Below the pieces are notes generated by a model. The model saw nothing but the letters and a program-made list of their open reading frames with translations, was not told the origin of the DNA and did no database searches. From Ixodes scapularis (Eukaryota > Arthropoda > Arachnida > Ixodida > Ixodidae), in contig NW_024609835.1 in NCBI RefSeq assembly GCF_016920785.2, forward strand, positions 83,610,243-83,674,242: 64,000 nt of DNA, in the 5' to 3' direction. Position numbers and translations under genes: made by a program. Shown here piece by piece: positions 54,690 to 64,000 of this stretch (position 1 is the first letter of the stretch; every line of letters starts with the position of its first letter).

Positions 54690-56500
54690 CTTATCTTGGA
54701 AGGTGACTTGCATCAGCTCGCATTCGAGTGCATGTACGTGGCGGAAGGCATCTTCGAGCTCTTTAGAACTGAAGAAGAGGCGCTCAACATTGAGCGCCTT
54801 CATAACCTACATTGTGCTTGGCCGGGCCGGCGTTTCCTCGTCTTCCCCGTCATTTCCTCTTTCACGGTGGGTTCTTCATCAACATCCTGCGTGACGATGT
54901 CCTCATCTGTCGTGGCATCGCACATTAGCGTACTGCTGCCCGCATAGACATAATCAGCAAAACCAATGTCTTGCAGCACCTTGAGCACATTCGCAGAAAC
55001 GACCATATGCCGTCCGGGGTCGCTCTTCGCCTCCGTGCTTGCCACATTGGAGCCACATTGGTGAAAACAGTTAGATTGTTGCCGCCGTAACTTCATCCCA
55101 GGCACGCACCAGCACGTGCATCGCGTTGAGAAGCATCGCGGAGTACAGTTGTTCTGGTTCCTTGTGCACATAAAAAGCCGTTGGAGCATGCAGCAAGTGT
55201 GGAACGACTTCTTATCCTTGACGGCACCCTGGTCTATCGGTTGCAGAACTGCATTCTTGTTTAGTGGAGGGAAGGCTTAATTTAATTACCTTCAGCTCTA
55301 CGTCTACCTTGCAAGCTGAGCAGTTGTCCACAATGAGCGGGACTCTTTGATCGCTCAATTCAAACTTTCTGTCCAGCTTCCTGAGCCACCTTTTGAACAA
55401 CTCGCCAGTCATCCACGCCTTTCTGTTGGCTGCGTTGTCAGTCGGCTGGGAGCGGACGTTCTTAAAGCATCAAGACTTCTGCAGTTTTTCTATAACGAGG
55501 AGGGAAAGCTTTTCCGTCCCCCGTCTCTTCTGCAAAACCATGATGGTAACACACTTTGCTCCGCTTGCCACCTGCATGGATGACCCCCTCGTATGTGATT
55601 GTTTTGTCAAGCAAAAGCTTGAAAAACGAAACAGCCTTCATGGCATTGAAGGTGTCACACTGCGAATAGCTATTCAGGTAGTCCTGCAGGGATCCACTTT
55701 TTCACATAAGCACGTTTCCATGTTCACGACTTTACTTCCTCTAGACACCCTATGAAAGGCCACGTTGTGCCTTTTGCAGAAGCAATGAAATCGCCCTTCG
55801 GAAGTGGCATAGTCGTGGTTGTTCAGACTTAAAGCGAAACCGGCAGCCTTTGCCATGACAATGAGGCCGCTTACTGGGAGGTCCCAGCTTCTGGTGCCTC
55901 CAATCCGAATGATTTGCGCTCTCTTCAAGTCCAGGCACTTTGTCTTTTCCTGTCGGAAGCTTCAGCTTTGTAGGCACCCTCATTCGTCTTTTTGTTTCTA
56001 ATGTAGGTTAACCTGTTCTTGGGGATCTCATACTTCTTTGCAATCTCAAGCTCGCTCGCCTTCCCAGTATCGAGTATGCACAGAATTTCTGCTTTTAAAG
56101 CGCAGGTTTTAGGTGCCCGTTTCCGGGTTGAGTGGCGTCGGCATAACCGTGCATTGCATTATGGGTTGTTTCCGCGCTAAATTTAACGGGGAAATTGACA
56201 TCACGTGACTTCAACACCAACTCAGTTTCCCCACTAATTTTAGGGGGAAAAATTACTTCAGAACTTTGTGTTGTGTGACTTCAATTTCCCACTGAATTTA
56301 GCGGAAATATTCCCCCTCTAAATTTAGTGGGAAATTAAGAGAAAATTTCCTGCTAAATGGGAGGGGAGCAGGAGAGGAGGGGGAGAGGTTGAAAAGTGGC
56401 ATACCCTCCCCTCCTCCTCAAGAGCTGCGCTCTAATTTGGCATTACAGAGAATCGTAAACTTCTTTCAATTTTTCCTTCGACGTTTTGGCACGGTATTTT
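54690..56500 (-). pseudogene. Tigger/pogo transposase pseudogene, interrupted
   Basis: Reading the minus strand: VPKRRRK at about 56495 (N-terminal basic start), an inserted repeat element (about 56084-56478), then KAEILCILDTGKASELEIAK and KYEIPKNRLTYIRNKK (CENP-B-type helix-turn-helix). These are followed by LPVSGLIVMAKAAGFALSLN and GRFHCFCKRHNVAFHRV (second HTH), then the DDE domain with AWMTGELFKRWLRKLDRKFE and VPLIVDNCSACKV (catalytic Asp), and a charged tail to about 54700. Several frameshifts and stops. Ends of the element were not resolved. Confidence 0.8.
56084..56478 (-). mobile_element. Microsatellite-core repeat element, copy inside the Tigger gene
   Basis: The minus orientation starts GTTTACGATTCTCTGTAATG and TTAGAGCGCAGCTCTTGAGG, and ends ACCTGCGCTTTAAAAG. 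The core is a short set of GCTAAATTTAGCGGGAAA-type units (56165-56360), as in the copy at 30889-31690. It separates the transposase's N-terminal basic residues from its helix-turn-helix. Confidence 0.7.
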
Positions 56501-57240
56501 CCTTGAAGTGATGGCAACGCAAAACCCAAGGGTCGATTCTTGATGTGGCTCGGACAAATATTGCTCGGACCCATTCACACACAATTCGGTGACTCGTAAA
56601 ACAAAGGAAACAAGAAAAAATGACAAGAAAAAGTGTGATAGTCACAATGGTTGTGTCACCTATGACTCGATTATTAAAAGCTTCCACCGGAAGTTTGCTA
56701 TGTTCACACATGGTGGCGCCGTTAGGTAGTGAGCAGTTTTAATTATTGGTGGTCAAACTATTTTTTTAATGAATTATTTATTATTTTTTATAGTGTATAG
56801 CAGACCTTTGTGCTTCTTGGTCGGACCACAACAGTTTGTTCAAATTATAAAAAAAAAAATTTATTAATGAGCCTTGAACATGTTTTCACTGTTGAGAAAT
56901 TATTCATCAAAATAGCCTGCGATAAGCTTTAGTGTAAAAACAAAATAGTCAAATTGTCATTCTCAAATGCAATATGATATGTACTAACATGATTTTGGTA
57001 TGTTCAATTCACTCTTTCATCTAGGTCTTAGGCATTCACAAGTAAATACGGGTTTAATTGACTGCAGAACCAATGAGTAAATAGGCAAGCTTAAAGGTCA
57101 AGAATCATAATACAAATATAAAATTACTATAGTACTAACTAGATTTCTTCACTGCCATTTCATAGTTTCTTAATTTATGTGCATGTCGATTGTTTTGTGC
57201 ATTTTTTGTGAACATGGCTTTGGGCAGGGGTATCCCCAGG
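56501..57240. other. No supported gene
   Basis: AT-rich unassigned intronic sequence. Confidence 0.4.
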
Positions 57241-57267
57241 AATTGAAATTAGGGGGTATGTCTAAAT

Positions 57268-57274
57268 TTAAGGC

Positions 57275-57305
<31 letters not shown>

Positions 57306-57480
57306 GGACGGACGGGACGGGACGGGACGGGAGGGGAGCGGGAGCGGAGCGGGAGCGGAGCCGGGGCGGGGTTGGGAAGTTTGGGGGAAGGGGCATTGAG
57401 GGTAAAAAAGTCATTGTGAATTAAGGGGGTGCCTTCAGAAAAACAAGGGGGGGAGGGGGGGGGAGGGTGTAGGGAAATCA
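57268..57480. repeat. G-run and GGGAC/GGAGC low-complexity block
   Basis: A G-homopolymer (57276-57303), a GACGGACGGACGGGACGGGA stretch, GGAGCGGGAGCGGAGC repeats and further G-rich runs to about 57470. Potential G-quadruplex-forming sequence; no gene. Confidence 0.8.
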
Positions 57481-57636
57481 CTGGCTTGAGTCTATTAATA
57501 ATTAATGGCCGAGGATATTTTGTCCCTGATAATTTACTCCCAGATGAAGTGGTCCAAAATGCCAGTGCAGACGAAACAGTGCTGTAAATGTTTGTGCCCG
57601 AATTGATCTCATGTTCTTACTGCCATGTTATATAAC

Positions 57637-59937
57637 CAAATACCATGTAAGCCAATACTGGCAACTCCCGCGGATCACGGGCAAAAAGTGAATGCAGCGC
57701 CCTTGGCGAGCTCGGAGTCTCCGCTAGCAGACAAATTCTCCACAATGCATTGGTTTTGCCTATCTCCGTGCGAGGTGAGCAATGAAAAACAATTGTCACG
57801 GTTATTCGCTGCTTTGAATGTTAAAAAGTAGGTTCCCACCTCTTGAGTCAAGGACATTTTCTTCGCGATGGAACGATGTTACAGCTTGTAGGGTGCAATT
57901 ATCGGGCTCTCCCGAAGAAAACATTCCGCCAGAAGACTCAGAACTTATGTCTGCTAGGCAAGACATGAATGTACCTTCGCTTTGTTTCTTTGAAAAAGGT
58001 AATCTAAAAAAATGTTTTAGAACATTGCTACGTTTCAACTTTATTGTGCATATCGATTAGTTCTTTTTGTTGTTGCAATTTCAATTTCCCATGATTGTAT
58101 TGCTTGAAACCGTTTCGTCGAATAGGCGAGCTGGCTACATCCCGATCGTCTCCGGATAAAGAAGCAAAAGGCAATTTCGAACCACGTACCTTACTGCGAT
58201 GTCAGTATGCTCTGGAAAAAGACGATTGTGCACTTGCAAATCTGACGCTATTACTGAAACTAATAAAAGCCTAGTTACAAAAAAGAACAGCCGATGGACA
58301 GTCGTGCACCTCCTTCCATTTTTCAAAGTCGACTTTCTTTTTATGTTTGAGGCGACGCTACGCCGCTGCGGTCGTTCTTCCTCCTGCATTTATGTTTTTT
58401 GCTTGCTTTTTTCTTTCTTGCGCTTACTTGACGTTCGAACCATCCCGTATTTTGCTTTGCCTTGTTTGGCTTAGTTTTTACTTTCTTTCCTTTGCTTCGT
58501 CGCTTACTACCACCGGTTCGTCTGCAACTTTGTTGTTGTAGTTGTTTTTGTTGTTGTTGTTGTTTTTCCACTGTCGTCTGTGATAACCTCCTATGTTCGC
58601 CTTCGATTGAGTTTCTGATCCGAAATCTTCATATGTACTTTTTGATACTTAATAAATATATTAAGGAGTGCAAGCTCGTTATACATTTCTATTTGCATTT
58701 TATTTGAGTATGCGGTCACGACTGCTACGAGTCATCGTTGGTTGATCAACCGGTCGGCTTCGGGCATGCATTAGCGCATACTTGGAAATGGCAGTCGTGC
58801 CATGTGCCTGCCATCTCCACTGCGAAAACCGGTTTTTCTGATGTGGTGGAAAATCCTTCTTCCGCTTCTTGAAGACCGAACAAACTGGAGTAATTAAGTT
58901 ACTTCAAATTAAAGTGGAGTAGCTATCCAAGTCTGGCTTCAAAATCGCCACTGACGCCTCAACAGACGAATATTTCACCAAACAAAAGTTCAGCTGAAAA
59001 CGCACTTGAGGCCGCTGATTGACACTCAAAACAAAGGCACGGTGTGCAAGGATTGCCTGGACATGTACGCCAACAAGTATACTGGAATGTACTTTTCAAC
59101 TGCTGGGCCAGTCGAGCAAACAAACAACCTCCCAAAGTCACTGGGAAAAGAAAAGCGAAAGCAAAAAATGTCACACACTGCTAGCATGTAGCAGATTGCA
59201 GCTCTTTTGTTCTTAGTTCCTACCAACGCCGCGAAAGCAAATAAACAAACGTGTAACGTGCAGCTGAAAAAAAAAAAAAAAAGAAGAAAAAGTTAAGCTT
59301 TTTTTTTTTATAGTTTCGTCCTGTATCTTCCGCCTTGGTTGTTGCTTTGCGAGCACCACCTGCTAATTTTCAACCGACGCCCCGTGCGATCGTCGTCGTT
59401 GAAGGAGGTCTTTGCTGGGTGATTTGTATTTTTGTATCGTCACCTAACTTCTTCGTTGCAATCGCCGGCCGCTGTTCGCGACTGTTCTCCATTTATTTTT
59501 ATTTTTGTCTGGGATGGGGACCCCATCTTTTCTGCAAAGTTCGGAAAGTGTTTGCACGGTCATTTTTCTCATTACTTTTTGTTTTTATAATGCTGCAGAG
59601 ACTGGAGCGCTTGCTCTAGTAATTTTAACATATTGTTCGCGCACGATTTAATAATCACCTATTCAGGTAAGAAATTGTGACAACGCAGTTTGTAACGGAT
59701 AAACTGTAACTTCTTACGACGTAGTACGAGTTGCTAAACGCATTTTTTCCGCTTCCCAGGTGCGCTTTAAACGCGTGTGAACCCCCTGAGCGGCGTTTGA
59801 GACCTCTAAATAAACTGCTCTATCTTCGTTTATGCGCGCGTTGTTCTTTGTTTGTCGTTGCATTTGCAATCAGTGGATGCCGCTTTGCAAACGTGTTGAG
59901 CGTAATGAATTGTTTCAGCTGTTGGGGTGAAGAAACG
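57637..59937 (+). repeat. Left arm of giant inverted repeat
   Basis: Contains a (TTG)n run at about 58532-58562, an A-run near 59266-59283 and AATAAA near 59240. Short frames recur in mirror image in the right arm. Confidence 0.85.
57818..58274 (+). other. Putative two-exon frame in the left arm of the giant repeat
   Basis: A frame (57818-57998) reading VQLSGSPEENIPPEDSELMS and DMNVPSLCFFEKG meets a good donor (AAAG|GTAATC) and an acceptor at 58125 (GAATAG|GCGAGC). The second part (58126-58274) continues in frame as ELATSRSSPDKEAKGNFEPR and ALANLTLLLKLIKA to a stop. The right arm has the same protein phrases but lacks one G at the acceptor. I do not recognise the protein; the Ser/Pro/Glu-rich style could be the C-terminal tail of a transposon protein. 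Whether it is expressed is unknown. Confidence 0.4.
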
Positions 59938-60062
59938 TTGTCCGCTTCCGTAGACTCCGAGTCCGCTAGAGGCGCCACTGTCACGTTCGCCACCGCTTCC
60001 ATAGGTTTTTCGGAGGAATTTTCAGTATTCGGACGAGTTTCCAGAAACGGGCACCTAAAACC

Positions 60063-62389
60063 CGTTTCTTCACCCCAACAGCTGAAACAATTCATTACGC
60101 TCAACACATTTGGAAAGTGGAATCCACTGATTGCAACTGCAACGACAAACAAATAACAACGCGCGCATAAACGAAGATAGAGCAGTTTATTTAGAGGTCT
60201 CAATCGCCGCTCAAGGGGTTCACACGCGTTTAAAGCGCACCTGGGAAGCGGAAAAAAGGCGTTTAGCCACTCGTACTACGTCGTAAGAAGTTACAGTTTA
60301 TCCGTTACAAACTGCGTTGTCACAATTTCTTACCTGAATAGGTGATTATTAAATCGTGCGCGAACAATATGTTAAAATTACTAGAGCAAGCGCTCCAGTC
60401 TCTGCAGCATTATAAAAACAAAAAGTAATGAGAAAAATGACCGTGCAAACACTTTCCGAACTTTGCAGAAAAGATGGGGTCCCCATCCCAGACAAAAATA
60501 AAAATAATAAATGGAGAACAGTCGCGAACAGCGGCCGGCGATTGCAACGAAGAAGTTAGGTGACGATACAAAAATACAAATCACCCAGCAAAGACCTCCT
60601 TCAACGACGACGATCGCACGGGGCGTCGGTTGAAAATTAGCAGGTGGTGCTCGCAAAGCAACAAGCAAGGCGGAAGATACACGACGAAACTATAAAAAAA
60701 AAAAAGCTTAACTTTTTCTTCTTTTTTTTTTCAGCTGCACGTTACACGTTTGTTTATTTGCTTTCGCGGCGTTGTAAGGAACTGAGAACAAAAGAGCTGC
60801 AATCTGCTACGTGCTAGCAGTGTGTGACCTTTTTTGCTTTCGCTTTTCTTTTCCCAGTGACTTTGGGAGGTTGTTTGTTTGCTCGATTGGCGCAGCAGTT
60901 CAAAAGTACATTCCAGGATACTTGTTGGCGTACATGTCCAGGCAGTCCTTGCACACCGTGCCTTTGTTTTGAGTGTCAATCAGCGCGGCCTCAAGTGTGT
61001 TTTCAGCTGAACTTTTGTTTGGTGAAATATTCGTCTGTTGAGGCGTCAGTGGCGATTTAGAAGCCAGACTTGGATAACTGCTCCAGTTTAATTTGAAGTA
61101 ACTTAATTACTCACGTTTGTTCGGTCTTCAATTAGCGGAAGAAGGATTTTCCACCACATCAGAAAAACCGGTTTTCGCAGTGGAGATGGCAGGCACATGG
61201 CACGACTGCTATCTCCAAGTATGCGGTAATGCATGCCCGAAGGCGGCCGGTTGATTAACCAACGATGACTCGTAGCAGTCGTGACCGCGTACTCAAATAA
61301 AATGCAAATAGAAATGTATAACGAGCTTATACTTCTTAATATATTTATGAAGTATCAAAAAGTACATATGAAGATTTCGGATCAGAAACTCAATCGAAGG
61401 CGAACATAGGAGGTTATCATAGACGACAGTGGAAAAACAACAACAACAACAACAACAACAACAAAGTTGCAGACGGCCCTCCAAATGTGCAGGCATAGCG
61501 TAGCAGACGAATTGGTGGTAGTAAGCGACAAAGCAAAGGAAAGAAAGTAAAAACTAAGCCAAACAATGCAAAGCAAAATACGCGATGGTTTGGACGTCAA
61601 GTAAGCGCAAGAAAGAAAAAAGCAAGCAAAAAACATAAATGCAGGAGGAAGAACGACCGCGGCGGCGTAGCGTCGCCTCAAACATAAAAAAGAAAGTAGA
61701 CTTAGAAAAATGGAAGGAGGTGCACTACCGTCCATCGGCTGTTCTTTTTTGTAACTAGGCTTTTATTAGTTTCAGTAATAGCGTCAGATTTGCATGTGCA
61801 CAATCGTCTTTTTCCAGATCATACTGACATCGCAGTAAGGTACGTGGTTCAAAATTGCCTTTTGCTTCTTTATGCGGAGACGGTCGTGATATAGCCAGCT
61901 CGCTATTCGACGAAACGGTTTTAAGCAATACAATCATGAGAAATTGAAATTGCAACAACAAAAAGAACTGATTGATATGCACAATAAAGTTGAAACGTAG
62001 CAATGTTCTAAAACATTTTTTACATTACCCTTTTCAAAGAAACAAAGCGAAGGTACATTCGTGTCTTGCCTAGCAGACGTTAGTTTGGAGTCTTCTGGCG
62101 GAATGTTTTCTTCGGGAGAGCCCGATAATTGCACCCTACAAGCTGTAACATCGTTCCATCACGAAGAAAATGTCCTTGACTCATGAGGTGGAACCTACTT
62201 TTTAACATTCAAAGCAGCGAATAACCGTGACAATTGTTTTTCATTGCTCACCTCGCACGGAGATAGGCAAAACCAATGCATTGTGGAGAATTTGTCTGCT
62301 AGCGGAGACTCCGAGCTCGCCAGGGGCGCTGCGATAACTTTTCGCCCGTGATCCGCGGGAGTTGCCAGTATTGGCTTACATGGTATTTG
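60063..62389 (-). repeat. Right arm of giant inverted repeat
   Basis: Mirror copy of the left arm with its own substitutions and indels, including an (AAC)n run at about 61437-61462 where the left arm has (TTG)n. Confidence 0.85.
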
Positions 62390-62582
62390 ATACAATATAA
62401 TATGTATATAATATTGATTTCTATTACCTATTTATAATTATCAAGATGGCGTCACTTCCCTTACGACACTTCCGTCGTCGGAGGAGTTGATTTCATATAG
62501 GTGTCGTTCGTCCGACTGGAGTCGGAGGAAGTGCAGCCATTATGATATGCATTACATCCATCTCAAACCATATTTTTTGCAG

Positions 62583-62669
62583 ATTGTCAAGAGCTTCATG
62601 CAGAATTTTGAGAACTTCACAAGAGGAGATCCTCTGTTCCATACATTCTCCTTCACATCTGATTATTAA
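62583..62669 (+). CDS. D-2-hydroxyacid dehydrogenase, last exon
   Basis: Starts after TATTTTTTGCAG and encodes IVKSFMQNFENFTRGDPLFH then TFSFTSDY and a TAA stop. The F..N...F..G.PL pattern matches the C-terminal helix of the family, where NF..Y..GEPL is usual. Joins the previous exon in phase 0. It follows the giant inverted repeat by about 190 bp. Confidence 0.9.
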   Translation: MVKSFMQNFENFTRGDPLFHTFSFTSDY

Positions 62670-62705
62670 TCTCAATGCTTTATGCAGTATTTCAGTAAAA
62701 TGGTG

Positions 62706-62711
62706 AATAAA
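62706..62711 (+). promoter_or_regulatory. Polyadenylation signal AATAAA
   Basis: AATAAA 37 bp after the TAA stop of the dehydrogenase, with a T-rich stretch shortly downstream. Fits the 3' end of its mRNA. Confidence 0.7.
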
Positions 62712-64000
62712 CACTTTTTCTTTATATTGACAGGTCTAGCAATTTTAGGGGAAATATAGGACACCCTCCTCATTTTCATTAGACAGAATGAAGTTGTTTC
62801 TCACCTGTCAATCGTATCTATACGTTCCACAATATCTGGGACGAAAACATTTGAACACGAACTTTGTCTCTCTCTGTCGAGAGAGGTCTATCGATAATTG
62901 ACCAGTGCCGTAGCAGGACTTGTTCCGCGAATCCATGTAAATGCCGTAGTATCAAGCGAACACAAAAAAAACTACCCGAGACTGCGGTGACGACAGAAAA
63001 ACAACGGGAAGAAGGATCAAAAGAACCACACACGAGAGCAGCGGCAGCAGTGTGGGAGGCTTAACGTTGTCGACCCATCTCTTGCTCGTGCGCGCTTCCT
63101 GCGGCGATGACTGGATTTTTTTTCGGTTCCCTTCCCTTTTGAAAGTCTCAGCGTTCCCTTTTAGACAGTCAGCAGCTCTCACACAACAAAAATTTACCAG
63201 AATCGGAGCCCGTATGAGGGAAGAAAACGTCATAGCGGGCCGGTTCATTCGAAAAGTGTGGGGAGCTGCGGGACTGCACGTAGTCCCGTGGTTACGGGGA
63301 TACTCATAAATATAGATTTGGTATTTTCAACCTTGGTAACACGTTGTGTATTACGTTTATATTATATATATAATAAATTGTACAAGACTGCGCTTTTAAA
63401 ACATATATTAATGTTGGATAAACCAGGGTGTCGAACCCATAGAGTTAGTACAGTAAACGCTAGAGGCTCAGCTGACGCTAGTGTCTACGGGACTTCCGGT
63501 TGCAAATTGAAGCAGACAGCATGCAGTCTACTTTTCCAGACTTCCTCTGTATTCCTATGGGAAAACGCGCGTGAATTTTGTCTCGTCGCCGGTAAATAAC
63601 ATGAATAACTTTTGTTATTTCGGTTGTACGGGGTACTATGTGCCTTCATTAATATTGTGAAAGTGTAGTTGCTTTAGTTACAGCGTTTTTCCTTTACGAA
63701 CGAACGATGCTAAACTTCGCTATATTTCAGTTCCAAACCTCTGTTCCACGGCAGGTATGTAGAAACAAGCGACGATTCTAAGCAAAAAAAGAAAAAAAGA
63801 AACGATTGAAAGGAATGTAGAGTGTGTTCGAAGTTCGCCAGCATTCCGTTGGTGCTTATATATCTTGCTAATATGCCTGTCCTCTCACTATATGAAAATG
63901 ACCCCGTCGTGCGTCTTTACGAGAGGTTAAAAAAAAAAAAAAAAAACGTTCGAAACGTAAAGACTAAGGTACGTGGGCTGCGAAAGGTGTGTTTTCTTAT
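62712..64000. other. Downstream flank, no supported gene
   Basis: Unassigned sequence. At about 62860-62890 GTCTCTCTCTGTCGAGAGAG resembles an inner phrase of the small MITE family. An A-run lies at about 63928-63946. Nothing else supported. Confidence 0.4.

Larger units (their letters stand above)
57637..62389. mobile_element. Giant 4.75-kb inverted repeat (arms ~2.3 kb, 125-bp loop)
   Basis: Left arm 57637-59937 and right arm 60063-62389 are reverse complements. The outermost ~116 bp match at about 95% by eye, and long phrases agree throughout, for example GGGGTCCCCATC-type blocks near 59515/60475 and TGCAGCTGAAAAAAA near 59262/60730. The loop is 59938-60062. A transcript crossing it would fold into a hairpin of more than 2 kb. 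Ends start CAAATACCATGTAAGCC in both arms. No clear target duplication (AT-rich flanks). Inserted in intron 4, 193 bp before the last exon. Confidence 0.88.

Noticed and set aside
63601..63780. Possible THAP-like first exon (MNNFCYFGCTG...) with a small downstream exon
   Set aside because: Stop codon soon after and no second half of the zinc site; too weak.

Overview
This is a eukaryotic, intron-rich and transposon-saturated stretch. Part of one host gene runs through it on the + strand, and most of the rest is mobile DNA in its introns and upstream. The mix of gypsy-type LTR retrotransposons, Penelope-like fragments, hAT and Tigger/pogo elements, a THAP relic and very many fold-back MITEs suggests an arthropod. 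A tick (Ixodida) is my best guess, from general resemblance of the element proteins and repeats; nothing here was searched. There is no bacterial operon, CRISPR array, rRNA or tRNA gene that I can support.

Host gene: five + strand exons (16571-16688, 23881-23948, 30142-30226, 52180-52224, 62583-62669) join in frame with GT-AG introns. They encode the C-terminal ~133 residues of a D-isomer-specific 2-hydroxyacid dehydrogenase (glyoxylate/hydroxypyruvate reductase type). The catalytic Arg, Glu and His fall in exons 2, 3 and 4 of this set. A stop codon and an AATAAA follow. The 5' exons, including the Rossmann GxGxxG, were not found and probably lie upstream of the window or in unrecognised sequence. 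The visible introns are about 7.2, 6.2, 22 and 10.4 kb.

Layout: 1-16.5 kb holds TTCGAA-rich repeats, a compound fold-back with a nested MITE, a gypsy integrase relic, a 1.9-kb TA-flanked transposon, a microsatellite-core element, a THAP relic, an hAT element, a Tigger relic and a fold-back. Introns 1-2 (16.7-30.1 kb) hold small hAT-like elements, fold-backs, a 1.75-kb element with subterminal repeats, an hAT with a perfect 8-bp target duplication, Penelope-type pieces including a near-perfect 210-bp palindrome with a hammerhead-like core, a 1.3-kb element with tandem-repeat TIRs and a 9-bp duplication, and a rearranged gypsy. Intron 3 (30.2-52.2 kb) holds more MITEs, a 7.4-kb antisense gypsy (A) split by a second gypsy (B), a Penelope-like fragment with a GIY-YIG domain, and a sense-strand gypsy (C) inserted in a MITE. 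Intron 4 (52.2-62.6 kb) holds a gag-like relic, a MITE, a Tigger pseudogene interrupted by a microsatellite-core element, and a 4.75-kb inverted repeat (two 2.3-kb arms, 125-bp loop) ending about 190 bp before the last exon.

All retrotransposon genes carry frameshifts, stops or mutated catalytic motifs, so I see no autonomous element. The most unusual items are the giant inverted repeat that the gene must be transcribed through, the element family that keeps its ends while swapping its repeat core, the transposon with mirrored tandem-repeat TIRs, and a hairpin scar found at two rearrangement junctions in the nested gypsy.
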